DNA from: Thermanaeromonas sp.
GTDB lineage: Bacteria > Bacillota > DSM-521 > Neomoorellales > Neomoorellaceae
Direction of reading: 5' to 3'
Assembly: GCF_021890735.1 (NCBI RefSeq)
Contig: NZ_JAKKUR010000003.1
Location: 22,349-86,348, forward strand
DNA: 64,000 nucleotides
Part shown: piece by piece, positions 50,588 through 59,370 of the stretch
How the letters are laid out: every line of letters begins with the position of its first letter
How positions within the stretch are numbered: position 1 is the first letter of the stretch
Notes under the pieces: model-generated
Database searches by the model: none
What the model was told of the DNA's origin: nothing
The model's input: the letters and a program-made list of their open reading frames with translations, nothing else
Translations under genes and position numbers: made by a program

Positions 50588-52849
50588 GTGCCTTTACGGG
50601 TGGGTATCCCGCGCGGACTGTCTTATTATTATATTTTTCCCTTTATACAGGGTTTCCTGGAAACCCTGGGAGCTGAAGTGGTGGTGTCGCCGCCCAGTGA
50701 CGGGCGGACCCTACTAGATATGGTCTGTTGCCCCACGGATGAACCTTGTGTCTCGGTAAAACTTTATTTTGCCCATGCCAAAAGGCTATTGGAAAAAGGT
50801 GTAGACTACCTGTTCGTTCCCGTTCTTTCTAGCGTGGATAAGGAGAACTACTGTTGCCCGAAGCTTATAGGAATCGCAGATATGCTTAAAAACGGGCTTG
50901 GGCTAAGTGAGGAACAGTTGCTAGCTCCCGAATGGAACGAAAGGGAAAAGCCAGGTTGTTGGAAGGAAAGCCTTCTGGAAGTGGCAGCTCGCCTGGGGGC
51001 TCGTCGTAACGAGGCAGAGGAAGCTATAAGGGTGGGAGAGGAAAGGCAGGCCCTTTTTGAAAAGTTAACCCGCCAAGGTTTGACCGTGGTAGAGGCCTAT
51101 GCCCGGATGTCTGGCCAGGACAAAAGACCCCGGCGCCGCTTTGACCCCCTGGCCGAGTATGATCCCTCGCAAGTTATAGGAGTGCTAGGTCACCCCTATG
51201 TCCTTTATGATATAGTGGGACATAACCTGGTCGATAGATTGCGCGAGTACGGGCAGGTTTGGACGGCAGAGATGGCCCCCCAAGAAGAGGTATTAAAAGA
51301 AGTGGGATCTCTTTGGGAAGGGAACAGGATGTGGGCCTATGAGGCCCGGCTGCTGGGGGCCGGATTTTACTTTTTGCGTCGCGGCTTGGTAAATAAGCTT
51401 ATCCTGGTGGAAGCTTTCTCCTGCGGCCCTGCTTCTGTGCTGGAAGCCTTCCTTGAGGCCGAGGCCGAAGCACGGGGCGTACCTTTTTTGCTACTTACGG
51501 TGGACGAGCATACGGGAGAAGCCGGGTTCGTTACCCGGCTGGAAGCCTTCTTGGATACTAGTGCTGGAGAGCCGCGAGTGTCCCCCGTAAGGTTACGGGT
51601 CCCCTCCAGCGCGAGGACCGAATCGTTAGTTATGGAGGGCGGAATAACGGGACCCGGTGACAACCGCAGGCTTCCGATTTCGTCCGTGCCTGCCCTAAGA
51701 AGGGAGGAGCTAAAAGTAGGAGCCCCAGGCATGGGGCTTTTGGATATCGCCCTGGAGTCGGCTCTGGCGGAGTGCGGGGTAGAAATGATTCCCACACCGC
51801 CTTTAAGTAAAACTGTCGTGGAGCTGGGTAAAGAGCTGGCTCCCGAATTTATCTGTTATCCTATGGTTACCACCTTAGGGCAGATGCGGGCTGTCTTGGA
51901 AAAAGGTGCTAATACCATAATTATGGTGGGCGGCAAGGGAAGGTGCCGCCTAGGCTGGTATGCCCAGCTCCAGGAACTCCTTCTTAAGGCTAAAGGATAC
52001 GAGTTCCGGTTAGTAATCATAGATTCTCCGGTACCGTTAAAGACCCGCTGGAAGGCGTTCCGCCAGGCCTTGCGGGAAGCTACGGGTAATGCTCCTTTGT
52101 GGAGGATCGCCAAAGGATTGTACTTAGGGTATCATAAAATGGCTGCCTTAGACCGGGGTGAGGCCTGGGTCCGGCGTAAAAGGGCTTATGAAAAAAATAG
52201 AGGTACGGCGGATAAGGCATGGAGGAGATTTGTGCGGCAGGTCAAGGCAGCGGGTTATGTCGGGCAGGTTAAAAAAGCAGAAAGAGAGCTTTGGGAGGAG
52301 CTCGAAGCCATACCGGAAGAAAAACTTGCTCCCTTGAGGGTGAAGATTATAGGAGAGATTTATACAGTTTTAGAGAGTTTTGTTAATCAAGAAATCGAAC
52401 GTTTCTTAGCCTCCCGGCCCGATTTAAGGGTAGAAGTAGTACGCAATCTTACCGCTACCCAGTGGTTTGATCTCCACGTGCTGCATAAGCAAAAAGCGCG
52501 TGAGCACCACCAGCGAGTTATATCTGCTGCCGCACCTTACTTGAGGGCACCTGTAGGAGGACACGGGCAAGAGAGCGTAGGCGAACTGGTCCTGGCCAAA
52601 GAAGAAGGTTTTGACGGAGTGATACACCTTTTACCCTTTACCTGTATGCCCGAAACGGTTTCCCAGAATATAATGGTACCTTTAAGCGAGAAACTAGATT
52701 TGCCATTGCTTTCGTTGATAATCAACGAGCAGACCGGGACGGCAGGTTGGGAGACGCGGCTTGAGGCCTTCTTGGAAGTTCTGGCTGAAAGACGGGAAGA
52801 GGGCTTAAGTTATGGAGGTGGAAGATTTGGAGTGCTTCTTGGGTATTGA
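50588..52849 (+). CDS. Fused tandem CoA-activase-related protein (DUF2229 type)
   Basis: 753 residues made of two related halves. The first (about 1-320) starts with VGIPRGLSYYYIFPFIQGFL and has the cysteine blocks CCPTDEPCVSVK and NYCCPKLIG, and ends TVDEHTGEAGFVTRLEAFLD. The second (about 375-745) starts VGAPGMGLLDIALE, has EFICYPMVTTLGQM and LLPFTCMPETVSQN, and ends IINEQTGTAGWETRLEAFLE. Such halves are usually separate genes or parts of giant BadF-type proteins. Neither half is a known catalytic dehydratase, though both share the cluster-binding fold. The matching activase starts inside its 3' end. Function unknown. Confidence 0.78.
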   Translation: MPLRVGIPRGLSYYYIFPFIQGFLETLGAEVVVSPPSDGRTLLDMVCCPTDEPCVSVKLYFAHAKRLLEKGVDYLFVPVLSSVDKENYCCPKLIGIADMLKNGLGLSEEQLLAPEWNEREKPGCWKESLLEVAARLGARRNEAEEAIRVGEERQALFEKLTRQGLTVVEAYARMSGQDKRPRRRFDPLAEYDPSQVIGVLGHPYVLYDIVGHNLVDRLREYGQVWTAEMAPQEEVLKEVGSLWEGNRMWAYEARLLGAGFYFLRRGLVNKLILVEAFSCGPASVLEAFLEAEAEARGVPFLLLTVDEHTGEAGFVTRLEAFLDTSAGEPRVSPVRLRVPSSARTESLVMEGGITGPGDNRRLPISSVPALRREELKVGAPGMGLLDIALESALAECGVEMIPTPPLSKTVVELGKELAPEFICYPMVTTLGQMRAVLEKGANTIIMVGGKGRCRLGWYAQLQELLLKAKGYEFRLVIIDSPVPLKTRWKAFRQALREATGNAPLWRIAKGLYLGYHKMAALDRGEAWVRRKRAYEKNRGTADKAWRRFVRQVKAAGYVGQVKKAERELWEELEAIPEEKLAPLRVKIIGEIYTVLESFVNQEIERFLASRPDLRVEVVRNLTATQWFDLHVLHKQKAREHHQRVISAAAPYLRAPVGGHGQESVGELVLAKEEGFDGVIHLLPFTCMPETVSQNIMVPLSEKLDLPLLSLIINEQTGTAGWETRLEAFLEVLAERREEGLSYGGGRFGVLLGY

Positions 52850-53846
52850 CGTAGGCAGTGTGAGCAGCAAAATTGTGGCCCTGAGCCTGGAAAAGGAAAT
52901 CCTTTTTGAAACTTATCTCCGGACCCATGGCGGCCCTATCGAGGCTTTACAGACGGGCTTTAAACAGCTTAACGACGCTTTACCTCACGCTGAGGTACTG
53001 GCCGTGGGCACTACCGGATCGGGGCGCCACCTGGCCGCGGCCATGGTAGGGGCGGACACTATAAAAAATGAAATTACCGCCCACGCGGTGGCGGCACGGG
53101 AAGTTCATCCTGAGGCGCGGACGGTCATAGATATCGGAGGCCAGGACTCTAAAATCATATATCTTAAGGACGGGGTATCGCGGGGTTTTAATATGAACAC
53201 CGTTTGTGCAGCGGGGACGGGCTCTTTTTTGGATCACCAGGCGGCCCGGTTAAATGTACCCATTGAAAAGTTCGGGGAACTGGCCCTAAAATCTAAGAGC
53301 CCCGTACGCATCGCGGGACGCTGTGGGGTCTTTGCGGAGTCCGACCTTATCAGCAAACAGCAGATGGGCTATAGCAAAGAAGATCTAATAGCCGGCCTTT
53401 GCCTTGCTCTGGCACGCAATTATCTTACCAACGTAGCCCGCGGGAGAGAAATAAAACCTGTAGTGCTTTTCCAGGGCGGTGTAGCGGCCAATGTAGGCTT
53501 GAGGGCGGCCTTTGAGGCTCTTTTGGGTTTGCCCATAGTTGTTCCTAAACATTTTCGGGTGATGGGGGCTCTGGGAGCAGCGCTTCTTGCCCGGGAGAGA
53601 TGGTTAAAGTACCGGATGCCTACCAAGTTCCGGGGTATCGCTGCTATAGCCAGTTTCAAATGCACTCCCAGGAGCTTCATTTGCAACGATTGCGCCAACA
53701 ACTGCGAAATAAGCGAGCTTTACGTCCACGGTGAGCTTGTGGGGCGGTGGGGCAGCCGTTGCGGGAAGTGGGCTAATTTAAGCCTTTCTTCTGCCGACCG
53801 GGAAGATCAGAGAGAAAAATTAACCCTTTTACGCCCTGGGGCTTAA
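52812..53846 (+). CDS. Acyl-CoA dehydratase activase (BadF/BadG/HgdC family)
   Basis: 344 residues. ASKHA motifs: LGIDVGSVSSKIVALSL, VIDIGGQDSKIIYL, NTVCAAGTGSFLDHQ and RCGVFAESDLI (cluster cysteines) and VLFQGGVAANVGL. A C-terminal extension of about 60 residues has a four-cysteine set (FKCTPRSFICNDCANNCE), which the shorter activator at 33178 lacks. It overlaps the upstream gene by 38 bases if ATG is used. TTG 52827, five bases after GGAGGTGG, is an alternative start. Together they form an ATP-driven electron-transfer module of unknown target, next to coaD. Confidence 0.85.
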   Translation: MEVEDLECFLGIDVGSVSSKIVALSLEKEILFETYLRTHGGPIEALQTGFKQLNDALPHAEVLAVGTTGSGRHLAAAMVGADTIKNEITAHAVAAREVHPEARTVIDIGGQDSKIIYLKDGVSRGFNMNTVCAAGTGSFLDHQAARLNVPIEKFGELALKSKSPVRIAGRCGVFAESDLISKQQMGYSKEDLIAGLCLALARNYLTNVARGREIKPVVLFQGGVAANVGLRAAFEALLGLPIVVPKHFRVMGALGAALLARERWLKYRMPTKFRGIAAIASFKCTPRSFICNDCANNCEISELYVHGELVGRWGSRCGKWANLSLSSADREDQREKLTLLRPGA

Positions 53847-53866
53847 AGTTTAAGGAGGAGGACACA

Positions 53867-54364
53867 GTGCGGATCGCAGTTTATCCGGGTACCTTTGACC
53901 CTATAACCAACGGCCATTTAGACGTCATAAAGCGGGCCTGCAAGCTTTTCGACCGCATAATCGTAGGGGTGGCTAAGGATAACTACAAGCAGACCTTATT
54001 TTCTTTAGAAGAGAGGGTAAGGCTGGCCCGGGAGGTCACGCAGGATATCCCGGGAGTGGAAGTAAAGCCTTTTCAGGGCCTTTTGGTAGATTTCGTGCGA
54101 CGGGAAGGGGCCTGCGCTATAATACGGGGCTTAAGGGCGGTCTCCGACTTCGAGTACGAGTTCCAGATGTCTATTATGAATAAAAAGTTGGCCGAAGAGG
54201 TGGAAACTGTTTTTCTTATGACGGCTACCGAATATTCTTTTTTAACTTCTAGCATCATTCGCCAAGTAGCCTCTCTAGGTGGGTGCATCAGGGGGCTGGT
54301 TCCCCCGGCAGTAGAGCTTGCTCTTTACGAGAAGTTTAATTTAGCAGAAAAATACAGGGTCTAA
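53867..54364 (+). CDS. coaD: Pantetheine-phosphate adenylyltransferase
   Basis: 165 residues, complete. It adds AMP to phosphopantetheine in CoA synthesis. Nucleotidyltransferase motif YPGTFDPITNGHLDVIKRA (about 5-23), central IIRGLRAVSDFEYEFQM, and the second signature FLTSSIIRQVASLGG are all present. The start is GTG after TAAGGAGGAGG. It ends the activase unit and is followed by a strong terminator. Confidence 0.96.
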   Translation: MRIAVYPGTFDPITNGHLDVIKRACKLFDRIIVGVAKDNYKQTLFSLEERVRLAREVTQDIPGVEVKPFQGLLVDFVRREGACAIIRGLRAVSDFEYEFQMSIMNKKLAEEVETVFLMTATEYSFLTSSIIRQVASLGGCIRGLVPPAVELALYEKFNLAEKYRV

Positions 54365-54403
54365 TATCTTTGAGAAGGCACTTTTCAGAAACGGAGCAAC
54401 TCA

Positions 54404-54438
54404 AGCAGGCCAAAGCCTGCTATTTTTTATTTTTTTAT
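54404..54438 (+). terminator. Rho-independent terminator after coaD
   Basis: Stem AGCAGGC/GCCTGCT (7 pairs), loop CAAA, then ATTTTTTATTTTTTTA. It lies 39 bases after the coaD stop. Confidence 0.88.
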
Positions 54439-54474
54439 TTAGGCTGCTCTTGATTTAAATTTTGCTATTCTATA

Positions 54475-54501
54475 TTGCACATTAGAAGCATATAGTATAA
54501 C
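54475..54501 (+). promoter_or_regulatory. Promoter candidate of fbp
   Basis: TTGCAC (54475-54480) and TATAAC (54496-54501) are 15 bases apart, a short spacer, in an AT-rich stretch after the coaD terminator. The leader holds a small GCGAG/CTCGC hairpin before the AAAGGAGGAT ribosome site. Confidence 0.4.
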
Positions 54502-54554
54502 ATAATTATTGTAAGAGGCTGGCGAGATCACCTCTCGCAAAGGAGGATAGATAT

Positions 54555-55700
54555 ATGCCCGAAAAAATTACTTTAACAGTAATTAAAGCTGACATCGGAG
54601 GCTGGGTAGGTCATTCCAGCGTACATCCGCGCCTAATAGAGACGGCCAGAAAGACCCTGGCGGAAAGCGATCTTTTGGTGGATTTTCACGTCACCCATGT
54701 GGGAGATGATATCAACTTAATCATGACCCACCGCCGGGGAGTAGATAGCCCTGAGATTCATCACCTGGCTTGGAATACCTTCCTGCGCTGTACCGAGGTC
54801 GCCCGGGAGATGAAGTTATATGGTGCCGGGCAGGATTTGCTCTCCGATGCTTTTTCAGGAAACGTGCGGGGAATGGGTCCGGGAGTAGCGGAGATGGAAT
54901 TTGAGGAAAGAAAGAGCGAGCCGGTAATCATATTTATGGCCGACAAAACTGAACCCGGTGCCTGGAACTTCCCCCTTTATAAAATGTTTGCGGATCCCTT
55001 TAATACCATCGGGCTGGTGATAGATCCTAAAATGCATCAAGGCTTCCGCTTTGAGGTCTATGATTTGATCGAAAATAAGCGCGTGATCTTTTCCCTACCC
55101 GAAGAAATGTACGATCTTTTAGTGTTTATAGGAGCACCGGGGCGGTACTGTGTTAAGGCCGTGTACTCTAAGGCCACCGGAGAGATTGCAGCTGTATCCA
55201 GCACACAGAGACTCAACTTCCTGGCTGGTCGGTATGTGGGCAAAGATGATCCTGTATGTATCGTGCGTTGCCAGAGCGGGCTTCCGGCCGTAGGAGAAGC
55301 CCTGGAACCCTTCGCCCATCCCCACCTGGTGGCAGGTTGGATGCGGGGTTCCCACATGGGCCCCCTGATGCCCGTATCCTTAGCCCAGGCTACACCTACT
55401 CGCTTTGATGGCCCGCCGCGTGTAGTCGCCCTCGGGTTCCAGCTGGCCAACGGGAAGCTTATAGGGCCGCAGGACCTGTTCGCCGACGTGGCTTTCGACC
55501 AGGCCCGGAGGATTGCCAATGAGATAGCCAGCTACCTCCGGCAGTTAGGGCCCTTTGAGCCGCACCGCCTACCGTTAGAGGATATGGAGTATACTACTTT
55601 ACCCGAAGTAATGGCGAGGATCAAACATAGGTTCACCAAAATTACCCCAGGAGCAGAAAAGGAGGTCGCTGCTGCTCGGGAGGAACTGGGTGCAAAATAA
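54555..55700 (+). CDS. fbp: Class V fructose-1,6-bisphosphate aldolase/phosphatase
   Basis: 381 residues, close to the archaeal-type bifunctional enzyme. It makes fructose 6-phosphate from triose phosphates by aldol condensation and then dephosphorylation, a gluconeogenic route typical of thermophilic autotrophs. Metal and phosphate residues are visible in KADIGGWVGHSSVHP (about 10-24), THVGDDINLIMTH (Asp pair near 51-52) and FMADKTEPGAWNFP (Asp-Lys near 131). The region YCVKAVYSKATGEIAAVSST contains the lysine/tyrosine area used for the Schiff base in characterised relatives. Own promoter region and terminator: a single-gene unit. Confidence 0.93.
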   Translation: MPEKITLTVIKADIGGWVGHSSVHPRLIETARKTLAESDLLVDFHVTHVGDDINLIMTHRRGVDSPEIHHLAWNTFLRCTEVAREMKLYGAGQDLLSDAFSGNVRGMGPGVAEMEFEERKSEPVIIFMADKTEPGAWNFPLYKMFADPFNTIGLVIDPKMHQGFRFEVYDLIENKRVIFSLPEEMYDLLVFIGAPGRYCVKAVYSKATGEIAAVSSTQRLNFLAGRYVGKDDPVCIVRCQSGLPAVGEALEPFAHPHLVAGWMRGSHMGPLMPVSLAQATPTRFDGPPRVVALGFQLANGKLIGPQDLFADVAFDQARRIANEIASYLRQLGPFEPHRLPLEDMEYTTLPEVMARIKHRFTKITPGAEKEVAAAREELGAK

Positions 55701-55735
55701 AAGTACACTCTAACCTGGATGCGTAATATCCTCCA

Positions 55736-55771
55736 GAAGAGGGCCGTAAGGATAGGCCCTCTTCCGTTTTT
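55736..55771 (+). terminator. Rho-independent terminator after fbp
   Basis: Ten-pair stem GAAGAGGGCC/GGCCCTCTTC, nine-base loop, then CGTTTTT. It lies 35 bases after the stop. Confidence 0.85.
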
Positions 55772-55885
55772 AGGGGGTTGACGCTAGCTAGTGTTTGGCA
55801 TAAAAAATAATAGAACCCCAATAACAGGCTCATTTAAAGTTTTATCCTTGCATTTATCGAAAGGTTATGGTGTAATTAATTCTGC

Positions 55886-57418
55886 TTGTTATTTAAGAAG
55901 TTGGGGGTCCGGGTAGAGGTGCTAGACCAGAGGAAGACGCCCATTTTTACTGCCCTGAAACGGTACGTAGAAGAAGGTGTTTTACCCTTGCATGTCCCGG
56001 GACACAAACAGGGCCGGGCGTTACCCGAATTTAGGGAATACGTAGGCGAACGGGTGCTGGCCATTGATCTTACTTGTATGCCCGATTTAGATAACATCTG
56101 CAATCCCAGAAGTGTCATCCGTGAAGCCGAGGAGCTGGCGGCTGAAGCTTATGGTGCCGATCATGCCTTTTTCCTGGTAAACGGGACTACTTCCGGGATC
56201 CAGGCCATGATTCTGGCTTTGTGTAATCCCGGCGACAAGATCATCATCCCCCGTAATGCCCACCGTTCGGCCCTGGGCGGCCTTATATTAAGCGGGGCAC
56301 GGCCCGTTTATATAGAACCGGAGATAAACCACGATTTTGGCATATCCATGGGTGTAACCCCAGAAAAGGTAGAACGGGCTTTAAATGAACACCCGGACGC
56401 TAAGGCAGTATTTATCATAAATCCCAATTATTACGGGACAGCTCCGGCCCTAAAGGAAATAGTGGAGGTAGCCCACCGGTACAACGTGCCGGTAATAGTG
56501 GATGAAGCCCATGGGGCTCACCTTAAGTTTCATCCGGCCTTGCCTCTTTCGGCCATGGAGGCAGGAGCGGACCTGTCGGCAGTGAGTGCCCATAAACTTG
56601 CGGGGTCTCTTACCCAGAGCTCGTTTCTTCTAGCAAGGGGCAACAGGGTGGATCCTAAACACCTTAAGGCCGTTCTTAATCTTTCTCAAACAACGAGCCC
56701 TTCCTACATCTTGCTCGCCTCTCTCGATGTGGCGCGCAAGCAGATGGCCCTTTTCGGCCACAAGCTAATAGAGCGAGCTTTAGAGATAGCCTATTTTATA
56801 CGGAGAGAACTTTCCCGCATAGAGGGCCTGCGGGTTTTAGGGGAAGAAGTGGTAGGGGTGCCCGGTTGTCATGCCTTAGATCCTACCAAGATTACGGTTA
56901 ACGTCCAGGATCTCGGGCTTTCGGGCTATGAGATGGAGAACATCCTGCGGCGCGAATACCGCATCCAGGTGGAACTGTCTGACCTGTATAACGTGCTCCT
57001 GCTTATATCCATAGGCGATGATTGGGAGATGGCCAGGCGGGTGGTAGCGGCTTTCCAGGATATTGCCCGGCAGCGTCCTGTAAAGAATGTAATACGTTTT
57101 TGCCCTCCTCTACCCGCCATACCGCGGATGTCGGTGTTGCCCAGGGAAGCTTTCTACAGCCAGACCCGTAGCGTAGAGTTGGAATATGCAGAGGGCGAGA
57201 TAAGCGCAGAGGCCATCACAGCTTATCCTCCCGGGATACCTCTAGTATGTCCGGGAGAGGTGATAACGAGGGAGATTATAGATTATGTAAACTTACTTAA
57301 AAAAGAGCAGGCCGATCTTCAGGGCCCCGAAGACCCGGAGCTTAGATATATCCGGGTGTTGAAGCGTACGGTAAGCCTCCTAGAAAGGGAAGCTGTAAGC
57401 CGCGCCGGACTGGCTTAA
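55886..57418 (+). CDS. Orn/Lys/Arg decarboxylase (SpeA-like, short form)
   Basis: About 500 residues of the fold-type I PLP decarboxylases, like Bacillus SpeA. Seen: LHVPGHKQGRALPEF (about 35-49), NGTTSGIQAMIL, IVDEAHGAHLKFHP (PLP ring Asp and His) and the Schiff-base lysine in VSAHKLAGSLTQSSFLLA. It lacks the N-terminal wing of the large inducible decarboxylases, which fits biosynthetic arginine or lysine decarboxylation for polyamines. The start is uncertain: TTG 55886, TTG 55901 and GTG 55919 are all possible, the last with GGGTAGAG upstream. Confidence 0.87.
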   Translation: MLFKKLGVRVEVLDQRKTPIFTALKRYVEEGVLPLHVPGHKQGRALPEFREYVGERVLAIDLTCMPDLDNICNPRSVIREAEELAAEAYGADHAFFLVNGTTSGIQAMILALCNPGDKIIIPRNAHRSALGGLILSGARPVYIEPEINHDFGISMGVTPEKVERALNEHPDAKAVFIINPNYYGTAPALKEIVEVAHRYNVPVIVDEAHGAHLKFHPALPLSAMEAGADLSAVSAHKLAGSLTQSSFLLARGNRVDPKHLKAVLNLSQTTSPSYILLASLDVARKQMALFGHKLIERALEIAYFIRRELSRIEGLRVLGEEVVGVPGCHALDPTKITVNVQDLGLSGYEMENILRREYRIQVELSDLYNVLLLISIGDDWEMARRVVAAFQDIARQRPVKNVIRFCPPLPAIPRMSVLPREAFYSQTRSVELEYAEGEISAEAITAYPPGIPLVCPGEVITREIIDYVNLLKKEQADLQGPEDPELRYIRVLKRTVSLLEREAVSRAGLA

Positions 57419-57455
57419 AAGAACGCAAAGCGGGAACTCCAAGGGGTTGTGTTTG

Positions 57456-57464
57456 TGCTATAAT
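57456..57464 (+). promoter_or_regulatory. Extended -10 promoter
   Basis: TGCTATAAT combines a perfect -10 TATAAT (57459-57464) with the TGn extension. No good -35 is seen. Transcription would begin near 57471, just before the tiny membrane-protein gene and the HD-GYP gene. Confidence 0.6.
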
Positions 57465-57486
57465 ATTCTTCGGGGTGTAGTTGGCC

Positions 57487-57600
57487 ATGGCTGTGTACGG
57501 GATTATTCTTCTGGGCGGCACAGCAGTGCTTTTGATATATTATCTTTACCGCCAGCGTAAGGATCCCGGAATGGAAATTTTCCCGAGGAATAAAGGATAA
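57487..57600 (+). CDS. Tiny single-helix membrane protein (37 residues)
   Basis: ATG 57487 to TAA 57600 encodes 37 residues: one helix (GIILLGGTAVLLIYYLYRQR) followed by a basic, then mixed tail (KDPGMEIFPRNKG). CGGGGTG lies about 11 bases upstream, a weak ribosome site, and an extended -10 promoter precedes it. The charge pattern predicts the tail inside the cell. It resembles no family I know. It may be a small partner of the HD-GYP protein 26 bases downstream. Confidence 0.5.
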   Translation: MAVYGIILLGGTAVLLIYYLYRQRKDPGMEIFPRNKG

Positions 57601-57626
57601 TTTCAAATTATGTCGAATAACTGGTC

Positions 57627-58760
57627 GTGAGCAAGGAAGGGGAGGAAGGAAGGCCCTTGCGGAAGCTCCCTTTGGAGTGCTTGCGGCCAGGAATGGTGGT
57701 TGCCCGGTCTATCTTTGATGCAGAGGGCCGGGTATTGTTAAATAAAGGTGTCATCTTAAAGCCCTATTATATACAGCGGTTGCGGGAACTGGGTATACCT
57801 GGGGTTTATGTAGCCGATGATATGGGGCCTGAATGGGAAGTAGAAGACGTGGTGTCTGAGGCCACGCGGCTTAAGGCCCTAAAACTGGTCAAGGAAATAA
57901 TGGAAGGGGTTAAGGGAGAAAAAAGAGGTAACCAGGCGGCTTTAATTGAACCGGAGCGCGTAAGGGAAGTAGTAGAAAGTATCGTACAAGAACTCTTAAG
58001 CCGTAAAGGGATAATGGTCAACCTCGCAGACATAAGAGCCCTAGATGATTATACCTTTGCTCATTCCGTCAATGTGTGTATTCTCGCTGTTATTACAGGG
58101 ATAACTTTAAAATATCCCAGAGCAAGCCTCATCCAGTTGGGGATGGGAGCTTTGCTTCACGATATAGGGAAAATCCTTATACCCGCCGAGGTTTTAAACA
58201 AGCCGGGTCCCTTGACGCCGGAAGAGTATAATATAGTATGCCGGCACGCAGAGTTAGGCTTTGAGATATTGAGCAAGCAGGAGGGCTTGGGCAAGATCGC
58301 TCCTCTTGTGGCCTGGGAACATCATGAGCGGTATAACGGTAGCGGTTATCCCCGTGGACTTAAAGGGGAAGACATCCATGAATTTGCGGCTATAACCGCC
58401 ATTGTGGATGAATACGATGCCTTAACGGCCGACCGGGTCTACCGCAAAGCCTACCCTGCCCACGAAGCCTATGAAATGCTGGCGGCAGCAGGCAATTTCC
58501 GGCATGATTATCGCCTGGTAAAGGCTTTCCTTTCTAATGTGGCTGCTTATTCAGTGGGTACCATGGTTGAACTTAATACCGGGGAGGTAGGAATAGTACT
58601 TAGAACCTCTCCCGGGCAATCCCACAAACCTCAGGTATGCTTGCTTTATGGCCGTGAAGGGAAACCCCTTAAAGCAAAGATTGAGATAGACTTAGCCCAA
58701 GAATTGGACCGTTGGGTAGTTAGGGTGCTACCACCTCAGGAAAAGGTCGAAAAGAGGTAG
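57627..58760 (+). CDS. HD-GYP domain phosphodiesterase
   Basis: 377 residues. An N-terminal domain (about 10-70, LRPGMVVARSIFDAEGRVLL) of the type common before HD-GYP modules; then HD-GYP at about 135-300 with FAHSVNVCILAV, the metal pair GALLHDIGK, and the signature EHHERYNGSGYPRGL, and the later DEYDALTADR. The complete HD and GYP motifs predict cyclic-di-GMP hydrolysis. The C-terminal 70 residues (VELNTGEVGIVLRTSP) form a small extra domain. The start is GTG. No GGDEF protein or chemotaxis gene is nearby. Confidence 0.9.
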   Translation: MSKEGEEGRPLRKLPLECLRPGMVVARSIFDAEGRVLLNKGVILKPYYIQRLRELGIPGVYVADDMGPEWEVEDVVSEATRLKALKLVKEIMEGVKGEKRGNQAALIEPERVREVVESIVQELLSRKGIMVNLADIRALDDYTFAHSVNVCILAVITGITLKYPRASLIQLGMGALLHDIGKILIPAEVLNKPGPLTPEEYNIVCRHAELGFEILSKQEGLGKIAPLVAWEHHERYNGSGYPRGLKGEDIHEFAAITAIVDEYDALTADRVYRKAYPAHEAYEMLAAAGNFRHDYRLVKAFLSNVAAYSVGTMVELNTGEVGIVLRTSPGQSHKPQVCLLYGREGKPLKAKIEIDLAQELDRWVVRVLPPQEKVEKR

Positions 58761-58837
58761 CCTTTCCGGAGTTAGCCAACGGTTAAACAGGAGTTCTTAC
58801 CGGGACTTACCCTCAATACGATGCGAGGTGAAGAGAG

Positions 58838-59062
58838 ATGCCGACTTATGATTTTAAATGCCAGGAGTGCGGGCATACTTTCAGTGAGTTTGTATCCATA
58901 AAGGAGAGGGACAAAGTACGCTGTCCGGTATGCGGAGGTGCTGTCAGCCAGCGATTTACCGGGTTTCTATATATTACGAAGGGCGGCGAAGGTGGGGTGA
59001 GTACAGGCAGCTCGGGGAGTAGTTGTGGCGGAAGTTGTAGTAGCTGTAGTGGTTGTCGTTAA
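58838..59062 (+). CDS. FmdB-family zinc ribbon protein with Cys/Ser/Gly tail
   Basis: 74 residues. The first 45 are an FmdB zinc ribbon: MPTYDFKCQECGHTF and RCPVCGGAVSQRF supply the four zinc cysteines. The final 25 residues are almost only Gly, Ser and Cys (SSCGGSCSSCSGCR), giving four or more extra cysteines. The founding FmdB was proposed as a regulator in methylotrophs, but the function of small family members is not established. ATG follows GAGGTGAAGAG. Confidence 0.82.
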   Translation: MPTYDFKCQECGHTFSEFVSIKERDKVRCPVCGGAVSQRFTGFLYITKGGEGGVSTGSSGSSCGGSCSSCSGCR

Positions 59063-59370
59063 AGAAATATCGGGGAAGACGGGGCAGGACTGTTACTATT
59101 TTTGTGAAAAAGGGTATTTATCGTCCCGTAAGAAGAGGGAACTAGTACTCAAAGTTTCATGAAAATTTAAGCTTTACAAGCAGGAATTTTTGCTATGGTG
59201 TTGAATTTATTTATGTAGTAAGGTGGTCTAACCATCGGAACACCGAACGGGAGGTGGTAGGAAGAAAAAAGAAAATACACGAATTAGTTCATCAGTTAAT
59301 TTAAGGCCAAACCTTGATTTTAGACCGAATCTTAATAAATTACGTGGATTATAAGTAGGGGGGAACGAAG
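59063..59370 (+). promoter_or_regulatory. Long leader/regulatory region of the lactate permease
   Basis: A 308-base spacer without a gene. It contains a FadR-family operator candidate TGGTCTAACCA at 59224-59234 (fits TNGTNNNACNA). A possible promoter just upstream is TTGCTA (59190-59195) with TATGTA (59212-59217), which would put the operator at the transcript start. The remaining leader is about 130 bases and AT-rich, without a recognised riboswitch. GGGGGGAACG before 59371 is the ribosome site. Confidence 0.55.
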
